DNA from: Runella slithyformis DSM 19594
Lineage (GTDB): Bacteria > Bacteroidota > Bacteroidia > Cytophagales > Spirosomataceae
Direction: 5' to 3'
Assembly: GCF_000218895.1 (NCBI RefSeq)
Contig: NC_015703.1
Location: 1,935,001 to 1,999,000 of the forward strand
DNA length: 64,000 nucleotides
Below are positions 34,367 to 43,584 of this stretch, piece by piece. Under the pieces are notes generated by a model that was given only the letters and a program-made list of their open reading frames with translations, made no database searches and was not told the DNA's origin. How positions within the stretch are numbered: the stretch's first letter is position 1; each line of letters begins with the position of its first letter. The position numbers were made by a program, and so were the translations under genes.

Positions 34367-36769
34367 TTAATTCCTCGGCGGCTTGCCTCCGGTCAGCAGC
34401 CCCTGCATCCGCTCCATGGTTTTCTTTTCACCCGTCAGCGACAGGAAGGCTTCGCGCTCGAGATCAAGCAAATACTGCTCGGTAACATTTTGTGGGTAGC
34501 TCAAATCCCCGCCGCAGATCACATACGCCAATTTGTCCGCGATTTTGGCGTCATGCTCCGTGATGTAATTAGCCATACGCATACTGCCGATCCCTGCTTT
34601 AAACAACGCGATACCCGTTTTTCCCTGCACTTTGATGTCGGTGCGGTGCTTGGGTTGAGTATAACCGTTTTCGGCCAGATCAATGGCCGCCTGCTTCGCT
34701 TCGGCAATCAGGCGACTGCGGTTCAGCACGATTTGGTCGCGATCAGCTTTGATGTAATTCATTTCTACGGCTTCCTGCGCTGAGGTAGATACTTTGGCTT
34801 GAGCAATATTCATGAATGCCGATTGCAGAATATTTAATTCAGGGTCGCCGGCTTGGTACAGATCCGAACAGCGCAATGCCATCTCTTTGGTGCCACCTCC
34901 GGCGGGAATCAGGCCAACGCCCAATTCCACCAACCCCATGTAGGTTTCGGCATGAGCTACCACTTTATCGGCGTGGAGGTTCAGCTCGCAGCCACCGCCC
35001 AAGGCCAGCGAGTGGGCGGCCGTTACTACCGGAATAGAAGAATACCGCGCCCGCATCATGGTTTGCTGGAATTGCGCAATCATCATATTGATCTCATCGT
35101 ATTCCTGCTCAATGGCAAACATGAACAGCATGGCCAAATTGGCCCCCGCCGAAAAGGCCTCGTTTGAGTCGTTTCCTACCACCAATCCGCGAAAATCTTT
35201 TTCCGCGACAGCGTAGGCACGGTTGAGACCTTCGACTACCTCGGCACCAAAGGTGTTCATTTTGGAATGGAACTCTACGCCCGCGATGCCATCGCCCAAG
35301 TCATAAATAGAAGCTCCGGCATTTTTCCAGATGATATTTTGGGATTTGTTTTCGAGAATGATAAACGCCTCCTGTCCCGGAATGGCTTTGTAGGATTTGG
35401 CGGGAATGTCGTAATACAGCTTTTGGCCGTTTTGTACTTTATAAAAGCTTTCATTCCCTGCCGCCAACATATCATAGACCCACTGCGCCGGCTTGGCATT
35501 CAGTGATTCCATGATCTCGACCATTTTTTGTACACCGATGGCATCCCAAGTTTCAAAGACACCCATTTGCCAGCCAAAACCCGCGCAGATGGCCTGATCG
35601 ATACGATACAATTCATCGGCAATTTCGGGAATACGATTGGACGCATACCGGAAACTGCTCGCAAAAGTACGGCGGTAAAACTCTCCGGCCTTATCTGTTC
35701 CTTTAAGCAGTACACCAAAACGCTTTTTGAGATCGTCGATGGTTTTCGTCTTTTCCAGCGTTTCAAATCGCACCTTCACCGAAGGCTTGTATTCCAACGT
35801 ACTGAGGTCCAAGGCAAGAATGACGGTTTTGCCTTTTTCGTCTTTGGTTTTCTTATAAAAACCCTGTCCCGTTTTATCACCCAACCATTTTTTCTCCATG
35901 AGGCTTGCCATGATGGGGGAAATTTCAAACGCTGCCCGCGACTCGTCGTGCTGCATTTGCACCAAATTATTGGCTACATTGACGGTTGTATCCAATCCCA
36001 CCACATCCGACAGGCGGAACGTTCCGGACTTAGGACGCCCTACTACCGGACCGGTCAATTTATCAACTTCTTCTACCGTCAGGCCCATTTCAGCGGCTAC
36101 GCGCATAGTTTCGACCAGTGCGTGGATACCCAGGCGATTGGCAATAAAGCCGGGTGTATCTTTGCAGAGTACGGTTGTTTTCCCTAAAAACAAATCGCCG
36201 TAATGCAGGAGAAAATCAAGGATTTGAGGATTTGTCTTTGGTCCGGGAATCACTTCAAACAAACGCAGATAGCGCGGTGGGTTGAAAAAGTGTGTTCCGC
36301 AAAAATGCTGCTGAAAATCGTCACTGCGCCCCTCCGACATCAGGTGGATGGGAATCCCGGACGTATTGGACGTAATGAGGGTTCCCGGTTTGCGCAGCGC
36401 ATCGACTTTTTCAAACAGGGAACGTTTAATATCCAACCGCTCCACGATCGCTTCCAGTACCCAATCGTAATTTTTGATTTCGGCCAGGTTATCGTCAAAG
36501 TTCCCGAGTTTGACCCTACTTGCAAATTTAGGGCTGTACAAAGACGCCGGCGTAGCTTTCAACGTATTTTGAAAGGCCTCATTGACGATGCGGTTGCGCA
36601 CGGCGGGATGCTCTAGAGTTAATCCCTTGGCCTGTTCGGCGGCGTTCAGTTCTTTCGGAACAATGTCTAACAACAGTACTTCTACGCCAATATTAGCAAA
36701 GTGGCACGCAATGCGCGACCCCATAATGCCCGAGCCCAATACGGCTACTTTTTTAATGCTGCGGTTCAT
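34367..36769 (-). CDS. 3-hydroxyacyl-CoA dehydrogenase / enoyl-CoA hydratase fusion
   Basis: The 800-residue protein carries the middle two activities of fatty-acid beta-oxidation in FadN-like order: an N-terminal NAD-binding dehydrogenase (VLGSGIMGSRIACHFANIG, dinucleotide fold), its C-terminal helical domain (PGFIANRLG), and a C-terminal crotonase domain (SLALGGGCELNLHAD and LVELGVGLIPAGGGTKEM, with the oxyanion and Glu region). It works on acyl-CoA in the cytoplasm. A thiolase is not beside it. A palindrome (36835-36850) in its promoter region is shared with the acyl-CoA dehydrogenase at 44.7 kb. Confidence 0.92.
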   Translation of the reverse strand: MNRSIKKVAVLGSGIMGSRIACHFANIGVEVLLLDIVPKELNAAEQAKGLTLEHPAVRNRIVNEAFQNTLKATPASLYSPKFASRVKLGNFDDNLAEIKNYDWVLEAIVERLDIKRSLFEKVDALRKPGTLITSNTSGIPIHLMSEGRSDDFQQHFCGTHFFNPPRYLRLFEVIPGPKTNPQILDFLLHYGDLFLGKTTVLCKDTPGFIANRLGIHALVETMRVAAEMGLTVEEVDKLTGPVVGRPKSGTFRLSDVVGLDTTVNVANNLVQMQHDESRAAFEISPIMASLMEKKWLGDKTGQGFYKKTKDEKGKTVILALDLSTLEYKPSVKVRFETLEKTKTIDDLKKRFGVLLKGTDKAGEFYRRTFASSFRYASNRIPEIADELYRIDQAICAGFGWQMGVFETWDAIGVQKMVEIMESLNAKPAQWVYDMLAAGNESFYKVQNGQKLYYDIPAKSYKAIPGQEAFIILENKSQNIIWKNAGASIYDLGDGIAGVEFHSKMNTFGAEVVEGLNRAYAVAEKDFRGLVVGNDSNEAFSAGANLAMLFMFAIEQEYDEINMMIAQFQQTMMRARYSSIPVVTAAHSLALGGGCELNLHADKVVAHAETYMGLVELGVGLIPAGGGTKEMALRCSDLYQAGDPELNILQSAFMNIAQAKVSTSAQEAVEMNYIKADRDQIVLNRSRLIAEAKQAAIDLAENGYTQPKHRTDIKVQGKTGIALFKAGIGSMRMANYITEHDAKIADKLAYVICGGDLSYPQNVTEQYLLDLEREAFLSLTGEKKTMERMQGLLTGGKPPRN

Positions 36770-36818
36770 TTATGTAATTATCAATTAGTAAATGTATAAT
36801 CGGATGAAATTTGCCCTT

Positions 36819-36826
36819 CAAAAGTA
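36819..36826 (-). promoter_or_regulatory. Candidate -7 box of the fatty-acid oxidation gene
   Basis: The minus strand reads TACTTTTG, matching TAnnTTTG, 50 nt before the start. The operator palindrome at 36835-36850 lies directly upstream of it, inside the spacer where RNA polymerase would bind. No good -33 box was found. Confidence 0.4.
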
Positions 36827-36834
36827 AAAAAAAA

Positions 36835-36850
36835 AGTATGCAAGCATACT
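36835..36850. promoter_or_regulatory. Palindromic operator candidate, copy A
   Basis: AGTATGCAAGCATACT is a perfect 7+2+7 palindrome 66 to 81 nt upstream of the beta-oxidation fusion start. The same sequence (complement orientation) occurs at 46561-46576 in the acyl-CoA dehydrogenase promoter. Size and symmetry fit a TetR-type repressor site; the regulator is not in the window. Confidence 0.65.
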
Positions 36851-36984
36851 ATTGTCAAAAAATTGTCTCTCAAAAAAGTCTAAAAAATTACGATTTAGAT
36901 GATAGAGCGTCTGCGGGATACATGAGGCCGTCTAAAGTCTGCGTTCTGAGGCCCAAATTCCATCCAACTATGGAGTTTAAATCG

Positions 36985-36992
36985 TAACTTTG
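36985..36992 (+). promoter_or_regulatory. Candidate -7 box upstream of prfA
   Basis: TAACTTTG matches TAnnTTTG, 60 nt before the prfA ATG. A -33 box at the right spacing was not found. Confidence 0.35.
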
Positions 36993-37052
36993 CGGTTTGA
37001 ATCCGTTAGTACTCATGCATGTTAACGGATAACGATTAACCATTAATGACCA

Positions 37053-38129
37053 ATGTTAGAACAGTTAGAGGCCATAAAAGAGCGTTTTGATGAAATTGCA
37101 CAGCGAATTGTGCAGCCGGAAGCAATGGCTGATCAAAAGCGCTTCTCAAAAATGAGTAAGGAGTACAAAGATCTGGACAAGATTGTTCAGAAATACCAAG
37201 CCTATAAAAAAGTATTAAGCGATATTGACGGAGCAAAGGAGCTGATTGCCACAGAGAGCGACGAAGAAATGCGTGACATGGCAAAAGCGGAACTGATTGA
37301 GCTTCAGCCACAAGCCGAAGAATTGGAAGCTACGCTAAAAGAAATGCTCATTCCGAAAGACCCTAACGACAGCCATAATGTAATCCTGGAAATCAGGGGC
37401 GGCACCGGTGGCGACGAAGCGGCCATTTTTGCCGGAGACCTGTTCCGGATGTACCAGCGTTTCTGCGACCGTATGGGTTGGAAAATGGAGCTCATGGACT
37501 TTACAGAAGGAAGTACGGGCGGGTATAAAGAGATCATTGCGAGCGTCACCGGTGAAGACGTCTACGGAAAGCTTAAATTTGAATCGGGTGTACACCGCGT
37601 ACAGCGGGTTCCCGTGACCGAATCACAGGGCCGTGTACATACCTCGGCGGCCACCGTGGCCGTCATGCCCGAAGTGGAAGACGTCGAGGAAGTAGAAATC
37701 AACCCTGCCGATATTGAGATCATTACTTCGCGTTCGGGAGGGGCCGGCGGTCAGAACGTAAACAAAGTAGAAACCAAAGTACAGTTGACCCACAAACCGA
37801 CGGGGATTGTGGTGGTGTGTCAGGTAGAGCGCAGTCAGCACGGAAACCGTGAGCGCGCCATGAACATGCTGCGCTCAAAACTGTACGAAATGGAATTGAA
37901 GAAACAAAACGACGCGGTATCTTCTCAGCGTAAAAGCCTGGTAGGCAGCGGTGACCGCTCTGACAAGATCAGAACGTACAATTATCCTCAAAGCCGCGTG
38001 ACCGATCACCGCATCGGTTATACGGTCTATAATTTACCTACTGTAATGGATGGTGAGATCGGCGATTTTATTGAGCAACTTCGGATTGCCGAAAACGCCG
38101 AGCGCATGAAAGAAGGCATGCCGGCCTAA
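37053..38129 (+). CDS. prfA: Peptide chain release factor 1
   Basis: The 358-residue factor recognises UAA and UAG stop codons. The stop-recognition tripeptide is PVT (PxT type, [10 protein letters not shown] near 186), which marks RF1 and not RF2 (SPF). The GGQ motif sits in [14 protein letters not shown] near 230-243 and reaches the peptidyl transferase centre, where its Gln is normally methylated by PrmC. The length and both domains are intact. It has its own promoter-like box upstream. Confidence 0.96.
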   Translation: MLEQLEAIKERFDEIAQRIVQPEAMADQKRFSKMSKEYKDLDKIVQKYQAYKKVLSDIDGAKELIATESDEEMRDMAKAELIELQPQAEELEATLKEMLIPKDPNDSHNVILEIRGGTGGDEAAIFAGDLFRMYQRFCDRMGWKMELMDFTEGSTGGYKEIIASVTGEDVYGKLKFESGVHRVQRVPVTESQGRVHTSAATVAVMPEVEDVEEVEINPADIEIITSRSGGAGGQNVNKVETKVQLTHKPTGIVVVCQVERSQHGNRERAMNMLRSKLYEMELKKQNDAVSSQRKSLVGSGDRSDKIRTYNYPQSRVTDHRIGYTVYNLPTVMDGEIGDFIEQLRIAENAERMKEGMPA

Positions 38130-38204
38130 TCGTTGGTTTTTTAGATTTAGGAGGATTTTTGTTAGATTTGTTTTCAACACAACCCAACATTCTCCTAAAC
38201 AAAA

Positions 38205-38633
38205 ATGGAAAAGCAGATTACTAAGAAATATGATAATGGTGAAGTGACTGTCGTGTGGCAACCCCACATGTGCATTCACTCCACCATTTGTTTTAGAGGC
38301 CTACCCTCCGTTTTTGACCCCCGCAAGCGCCCATGGGTTACGCCCGAAGGCGGCACCACTCAAACCATTGTGGAGCAGGTAAAAAAATGCCCTTCCGGCG
38401 CCTTATCCTATTACATGAATCAGGAAATAGAAGGCCCCGTAGAGTTGGAAGGCAATACCGTAGTGGAAATCTTGTCCAATGGGCCTTTGTTGGTATACGG
38501 CAATCTGAAAGTAAAGGATGCCTTGGGAAATGAAACGAAAAAGTCGCAGGTAACGGCTTTTTGCCGCTGCGGACATTCCGGAAATAAACCCTATTGCGAC
38601 GGCTCGCACGTCACGGCAGAATTTGAGGGCTAA
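38205..38633 (+). CDS. Fused 4Fe-4S (Fer4_19-type) and CDGSH iron-sulfur protein
   Basis: The 142-residue protein joins two iron-sulfur modules. The N-terminal part (CIHSTICFRG, KKCPSGALSYYM near 65-76) is of the divergent Fer4_19 mono-cluster type. The C-terminal part CRCGHSGNKPYCDGSH (near 119-134) is a CDGSH (mitoNEET-like) 2Fe-2S site with three Cys and one His. Such fusions are common in bacteria but their electron-transfer partners are unknown. Confidence 0.87.
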   Translation: MEKQITKKYDNGEVTVVWQPHMCIHSTICFRGLPSVFDPRKRPWVTPEGGTTQTIVEQVKKCPSGALSYYMNQEIEGPVELEGNTVVEILSNGPLLVYGNLKVKDALGNETKKSQVTAFCRCGHSGNKPYCDGSHVTAEFEG

Positions 38634-38730
38634 CCCCACTAGTACATCATTGCAAGTTTTGAGTAAAATATACCGAATCGTTCCTTAAACCTTTATATTT
38701 ACTACTCATTACTTACCCACCCTTAACCTT

Positions 38731-39855
38731 ATGAGTCAACCCTCTACCGATACTCGACCGCATCGGCTGTTGTCCCTGGACGCATTACGCGGTTTTGATA
38801 TGTTTTGGATTACCGGCGGCGAAGAGATCTTTCATCTGTTGGCCAAAGCCACAGGTTGGACGGGTGCCATTATTATGGCAGAGCAACTCTCCCATCCCGA
38901 CTGGAACGGTTTTCGTGCGTATGATCTCATTTTCCCTTTATTTTTATTTCTCTCCGGAGTTTCGGCACCTTATTCATTAGGTGTTCGTTTGGAACGCGGC
39001 GATGATAGGGGAAAAATGCTTCGTAAAGTAATTCAACGGGGCCTGACCTTAGTGCTTTTGGGAATTATTTATAACAACGGACTCCAAATCAAACCGTTGG
39101 AAGACATGCGATTTCCGAGCGTATTGGGACGTATCGGTCTGGCAGGGATGTTTGCCCAAATTATTTATCTGTATACAAGTACGCGAGTTCAGTACATTTG
39201 GTTTGTGAGTTTACTGCTGGGATATTGGGCTTTTGTGATGCTGGTGCCCGTACCGGGATGCGGTGCCGGTCTCATGACCATGGAGTGTAATCCCGTGAGT
39301 TACCTTGATCGGTTAATCATTCCGGGGCATTTACACAAAGATATTCATGATCCGGAAGGACTCGTTTCTACCATTCCGGCCATTGCCACGGGTTTGTTGG
39401 GGATTTTTGCGGGAAATCTGCTCCGCGCCGACGAGCGTTCGACGTCCCGTACCCAAAAAGTGTTGGTTTTGTTTGTGGCAGGCATTCTTTTTCTTATTAT
39501 CGGAAAATTGTGGGATTATGTATTCCCCATCAATAAAAACCTGTGGACCAGCTCGTTTGTGATGACGGTAGGTGGGTGGAGCCTTATTCTTCTATCTCTT
39601 TTTTACTGGATCATCGACGTGCAGGGATGGAATCGCTACGCCTGGATCCTGGCGGTCATCGGCATGAATTCCATCCTGATCTACATGGCACAACACTTTA
39701 TTGATTTTGAGCATACATCGGAGCGCCTTTTTCGGGGGATTGTCAAATACTTCTCTGAGCCCTACCAAAAAGTGTTTTATGCCATTGGGTATGTCATTGT
39801 AGAATGGCTGATGCTGTGGTTCCTGTATAAAAAGAAGGTATTCCTGAAAGTGTAA
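38731..39855 (+). CDS. DUF5009 / heparan-N-acetyltransferase-like membrane protein
   Basis: The 374-residue protein has about ten transmembrane segments after a conserved RLLSLDALRGFDMFWITGG opening and AYDLIFPLFLFLSGVS near 70. These are hallmarks of DUF5009/YeiB-type proteins related to lysosomal heparan-alpha-glucosaminide N-acetyltransferase. They are proposed to move acyl groups across the inner membrane to sugars; donor and acceptor here are unknown. A hairpin terminator follows. Confidence 0.82.
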   Translation: MSQPSTDTRPHRLLSLDALRGFDMFWITGGEEIFHLLAKATGWTGAIIMAEQLSHPDWNGFRAYDLIFPLFLFLSGVSAPYSLGVRLERGDDRGKMLRKVIQRGLTLVLLGIIYNNGLQIKPLEDMRFPSVLGRIGLAGMFAQIIYLYTSTRVQYIWFVSLLLGYWAFVMLVPVPGCGAGLMTMECNPVSYLDRLIIPGHLHKDIHDPEGLVSTIPAIATGLLGIFAGNLLRADERSTSRTQKVLVLFVAGILFLIIGKLWDYVFPINKNLWTSSFVMTVGGWSLILLSLFYWIIDVQGWNRYAWILAVIGMNSILIYMAQHFIDFEHTSERLFRGIVKYFSEPYQKVFYAIGYVIVEWLMLWFLYKKKVFLKV

Positions 39856-39872
39856 TCTCTCAACAGCGTACC

Positions 39873-39921
39873 AAAACAAAGCCCCATGATGCCTTACCAA
39901 AGAGCCATGGGGCTTTGTTTT
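39873..39921. terminator. Bidirectional terminator
   Basis: AAAACAAAGCCCCATG (39873-39888) pairs with 39906-39921 exactly, around a 17-nt loop. It separates the convergent acyltransferase-like gene and the nuclease gene. Confidence 0.8.
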
Positions 39922-41662
39922 AATTACCCTTCCAATCTGAAGCAGGATCCGACGGGTTTTTCCACTCCACTCTCAATACCCGTGCCTTTACGCCCAGATC
40001 GGCCATAAAATGCATCCAGTGGAGTTGTTGGGAGGATAAATGGTCGGTAGGCGATTTTACTTCGATCAACTCCAATCCATTTTCGTCCCAAACCATCAGA
40101 TCAGGAAAGCCCCGCGTATTTTCACGGAGATTGGTGGCCATTTCCAACAAAATGGCCCTTAGCTGCATGGGCTTCAAATTCAGCGCCATCAGTTTGACCA
40201 ACTCCAATAACACCTCGTTCCAGTCCACCAATACGTTGGCAATGCCGAATTTTTCAATGAATGTACTTTCCAAGATCTGCGCTATTTTTTCCGAGGTGTC
40301 CAGCTCCGATAATCTTTGACGAATTTGTGTAACGCGTTTTCGATAAAAATCGGGTTGGTAGAAATCAGAAGGCATGCGTTGAAGCGGGTGGTGAATGGCC
40401 TGAACATTGGTATCGTAGATGATGTCCCAAAAAATAAGTCCGAACAATCCTCGCCAAGGATAATTCTCGGCATGCACTGCCACACGACCGTTGTTGATAA
40501 AGTGCTCCACTACCCCCTGCTCTACCCGATATTTAAACGCTGCGGAAATCTGCACACTTTCTGAATCCTGTAAAAAACGGGTAACGCTTTTTTTCACCCG
40601 CTTTTTGGAGTTGGCTATTTTTTCCTGAAAGTCCAGGGCAAAAAAACGTTCATCGGCATTTTGAGGGTCTTGGGCAATGGCTTCGCAAAGAGCAACGGCT
40701 TCTTCTGCAAAACCCATACGATGCAGCAATCGCACCCGGCGCTCCCGAGAGGGAATGTGGTCGGTCAATTGGTAAACCGTCAGGGCCTGCTCCGGCAATT
40801 TTTGACGCTCTAAATAGGCTCCGATTCGATTGATCAACTTGATATATCCCGGTTGGGCCACTTCTCCGAGTTCATGAATCGACGCCTGCCAATTCATAAA
40901 CCAATCAAAAATTTCCTCGGGCGGCGTGGCGGCCTCCTGCATTTCATAGAATTGCTCCGCCGTCAATGATACCATGAGTTTGTCTTCCGCATCTTGACGG
41001 GTAGGAAACCGCGCCGTGTAGGCATCGTCGCGGTAGCGTTCAAAATTTACTTTGCCCAGATCCCGCACCACAAATTCCGTCATATCGGCGTGACGATTGC
41101 CGAAAAACAAAAACTTCAGCATCATCATCTCTACTTCATAGCCCACTTTAATGACAGTATCATCAGGCACTTCGTTGATTTGATCGACCAACAAAGCAAA
41201 CGTATAGGTATGATTCAGGTAGCGAATCAAATCGGGCTTTTTGAGCGGCTTGAGCGAGAGCTCAGTAGGCGGCGCCAGTTTGAGCCATTCTTCTTTGGTA
41301 AATAGATTGAGCACCTCCTGCGCGTAGGATTCGTGCTGCGCGTTCAGTTCTTTGATGAATCCTTTGTCTTCCAACTCGTACAAAGCCGCGGGAATATCTT
41401 CTATCTCAGTGTATTTCAACTTCCCGGTTCGAAAAAACAATCCGCGACGATTACTGAACCGCACAAAGAGGCATTGCGCATCTTCTGATAACGCCCGAAA
41501 ATCACGGATGAATTTCTTCTCCTCTTTCGTCAGAATCTCACCGTACAGCTTTTCGACAAACTTCACCAAAAACAGGAAATAATCCAGATAGTATTTAGGA
41601 GGAAGTTCGACGGGTCCCGCAGGTTCGCGGGAAGGAATTGATTCCATATAGCAGTATTCCAT
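39920..41662 (-). CDS. FAN1-like VRR-NUC nuclease
   Basis: I take ATG 41662 (580 residues; another ATG at 41647 is possible) because the longer frame from 41791 adds a non-conserved leader. The C-terminal VRR-NUC core is readable: GFPDLMVWDENGLELIEVK near 530, with the Asp and ExK metal ligands, followed by SPTDHLSSQQLHWMHFM. This spacing is that of FAN1, a structure-specific nuclease for flap and interstrand-crosslink DNA. The central region contains TPR-like helices. FAN1 homologues occur in some bacteria; the role in repair is inferred. Confidence 0.8.
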   Translation of the reverse strand: MEYCYMESIPSREPAGPVELPPKYYLDYFLFLVKFVEKLYGEILTKEEKKFIRDFRALSEDAQCLFVRFSNRRGLFFRTGKLKYTEIEDIPAALYELEDKGFIKELNAQHESYAQEVLNLFTKEEWLKLAPPTELSLKPLKKPDLIRYLNHTYTFALLVDQINEVPDDTVIKVGYEVEMMMLKFLFFGNRHADMTEFVVRDLGKVNFERYRDDAYTARFPTRQDAEDKLMVSLTAEQFYEMQEAATPPEEIFDWFMNWQASIHELGEVAQPGYIKLINRIGAYLERQKLPEQALTVYQLTDHIPSRERRVRLLHRMGFAEEAVALCEAIAQDPQNADERFFALDFQEKIANSKKRVKKSVTRFLQDSESVQISAAFKYRVEQGVVEHFINNGRVAVHAENYPWRGLFGLIFWDIIYDTNVQAIHHPLQRMPSDFYQPDFYRKRVTQIRQRLSELDTSEKIAQILESTFIEKFGIANVLVDWNEVLLELVKLMALNLKPMQLRAILLEMATNLRENTRGFPDLMVWDENGLELIEVKSPTDHLSSQQLHWMHFMADLGVKARVLRVEWKNPSDPASDWKGN

Positions 41663-41972
41663 TTTTTGAACCGGTACTTCGACTACACCGTTCTGTTGTA
41701 CAAAAAAACCATACCTGTTTTGGCCAATGAAAGAAAAATCACCATTACTGCAAACCAATTTTCTGAAAACCATCCCTGTACCCATACCCAACGCGCAAAA
41801 AAGCCAAGGAATAAAATCCCGGCATACTCAAACACATTAGTACGGATATTCGACATAGACGAAGAAGTTTTGCGCGAAAAACAATAAGAATATCAATTTT
41901 ACCGGCAAATTCGTTAAAATGGTACGAAATTCGCTTTTTGTGGTGATGTTATTCCTTAACCGGTCATTTATA

Positions 41973-43538
41973 ATGAATCCAAAGCTAACGGCCTTTTACT
42001 ATTTACTCATTCACTCACTTTCCTGTTCATTCATTGCCTTTAGCCAACCAAAGGTAGAAAATCTGGGCAACTCTGTAAATTCAGAATACAATGAAATCAA
42101 CCCCGTTATCTCACCGGACGGCAAAACGCTGTTTTTTGCGCGCGTAAGTCACCCGCAAAATGCCCACGGATTGGAAGGGAGTCAGGATATTTGGTTTTCT
42201 GAACTCATTAATAACCAATGGGGATTGGCGCGCCGAATGACGGCCCCCATCAACCGGGAAGAATACAATTGCGCCTACAGCATAACGCCCGACGGCAATA
42301 CTCTCCTGATCATGGGCGCATATGAAAAAGGCACATATCAAACGCGGGGTTTTTCGTTCAGCAAGCGCACAGCCAACGGATGGTCAGCGCCCCAAAAACT
42401 CGCCATTGCCGGGCTTGAAGGAATGAGCAAAGGCGAATACATGTGCGGGTTTCTGTCAAACGACAGCAAAACGCTGGTCATGGCGTTCAGTGAAAAAAAG
42501 AAAAGTACCAAAGACGATATTTACGTAAGCTTTCAGCAGAAAAACGGCACGTGGAGTAAACCCGTAAGCTTGGGAATCGACGTAAATACCGATGATTTTA
42601 CCGAAACGACCCCCTTTTTGGCAGCCGATGGCGCTACGCTGTATTTTTCGAGCGATCGTACCGGCGGACAGGGAAGCAATGACATTTATTATACCAAGCG
42701 CATTGATAAAACCTGGAAACGCTGGTCAAAACCCGTCAATTTAGGCCCGGCCATCAATACTGACGGGTATGATGCATATTACACGATTGCCGCCGCGGGC
42801 GATTATGCCTACATGGTTTCCAAAAAGAATACCCTCGGCAAAGGCGATATTGTAAAGATCAAAATCAAATCAGACGAGCCCAGCGCCCCTTCCATTGTAC
42901 CGGCTCCCGAACCGGTGGTGTTGGTGAGCGGAAAAGTAGTGGATACCAAAACCGGCAAACCGATCGATGCCCGCATCATCTATGAAAACCTGGCCGACGG
43001 CACCGAAGTAGGTACCGCACAAACCGATCCCCGAACGGGCGAATATAAGATCGTACTGCCCAAAGGCATGAAATACGGAGTACGGGCCGTAGCCAAAGAC
43101 TTTATTGCCGAAGCACAAAACATTGACCTGACCAACGTGACCGGTTATAAAGAAGTAAACGGCACAAACCTGAAATTGGTACCGATCGAAATCAACGAAG
43201 TGGGCGTGTTGAATAACCTGTTCTTTGATACCGGCAAAGCCGAGATACGCCCGGAATCCAATCCTGAATTGGACCGTATGGTGCTGACATTCAATGAAAA
43301 TCCGGGGCTGGTGCTGGAAATCGGCGGACATACCGATAATGTGGGAAGTGATGCTTCCAACATCAAACTTTCACAGGATCGGGCCGACTCGGTACGAGAG
43401 TATTTTATCGGGAAAGGAATTGAGCCGGACCGTATTCAAAGCAAAGGCTATGGCGAATCAAAACCCAAAGCTTCCAACGACACGGACGAAGGCAAGCAGA
43501 TCAACCGCCGGGTAGAATTTAAGATCCTGAAAAAATAA
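41973..43538 (+). CDS. Outer-membrane PD40/OmpA-family protein
   Basis: ATG 41973 gives a 521-residue protein with a signal peptide ending SFIAFSQ. It begins with a WD40-like PD40 propeller (INPVISPDGKTLFFAR, TTPFLAADGATLYFSSDRTGG, ISPDG-type repeats), then a carboxypeptidase-regulatory-like domain (GKVVDTKTGKPIDARI near 310). The C-terminal OmpA domain has LVLEIGGHTDNVGSDASNIKLS and NRRVEFKIL, which bind peptidoglycan. Proteins of this architecture are common in Bacteroidota envelopes. Gliding or T9SS accessory roles are possible but unproved. Confidence 0.87.
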   Translation: MNPKLTAFYYLLIHSLSCSFIAFSQPKVENLGNSVNSEYNEINPVISPDGKTLFFARVSHPQNAHGLEGSQDIWFSELINNQWGLARRMTAPINREEYNCAYSITPDGNTLLIMGAYEKGTYQTRGFSFSKRTANGWSAPQKLAIAGLEGMSKGEYMCGFLSNDSKTLVMAFSEKKKSTKDDIYVSFQQKNGTWSKPVSLGIDVNTDDFTETTPFLAADGATLYFSSDRTGGQGSNDIYYTKRIDKTWKRWSKPVNLGPAINTDGYDAYYTIAAAGDYAYMVSKKNTLGKGDIVKIKIKSDEPSAPSIVPAPEPVVLVSGKVVDTKTGKPIDARIIYENLADGTEVGTAQTDPRTGEYKIVLPKGMKYGVRAVAKDFIAEAQNIDLTNVTGYKEVNGTNLKLVPIEINEVGVLNNLFFDTGKAEIRPESNPELDRMVLTFNENPGLVLEIGGHTDNVGSDASNIKLSQDRADSVREYFIGKGIEPDRIQSKGYGESKPKASNDTDEGKQINRRVEFKILKK

Positions 43539-43582
43539 GAGTCAGGCAGCAGGGGCACATTGCCTTTGTTACCTGACTCTTA
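43536..43582. terminator. Hairpin between the OmpA-like gene and the Hsp20-like gene
   Basis: TAAGAGTCAGG (43536-43546), which includes the OmpA-like gene's stop codon, pairs exactly with CCTGACTCTTA (43572-43582). The inner loop adds a GGCA/TGCC pair. It lies between convergent genes. Confidence 0.75.
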
Positions 43583-43584
43583 GA

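Noticed and set aside
35528-36187. Plus-strand ORF of 219 residues inside the beta-oxidation gene
   Set aside because: Antisense shadow with no independent evidence.
36770-37052. Possible RNA gene in the 283-nt gap before prfA
   Set aside because: Apart from the operator palindrome and a -7 box I see no conserved RNA structure or riboswitch-like motif.
39857-39880. Similarity of CAGCGTACCAAA here and near 44021-44035
   Set aside because: Only about 12 nt are shared, next to different genes and without structure; probably chance.
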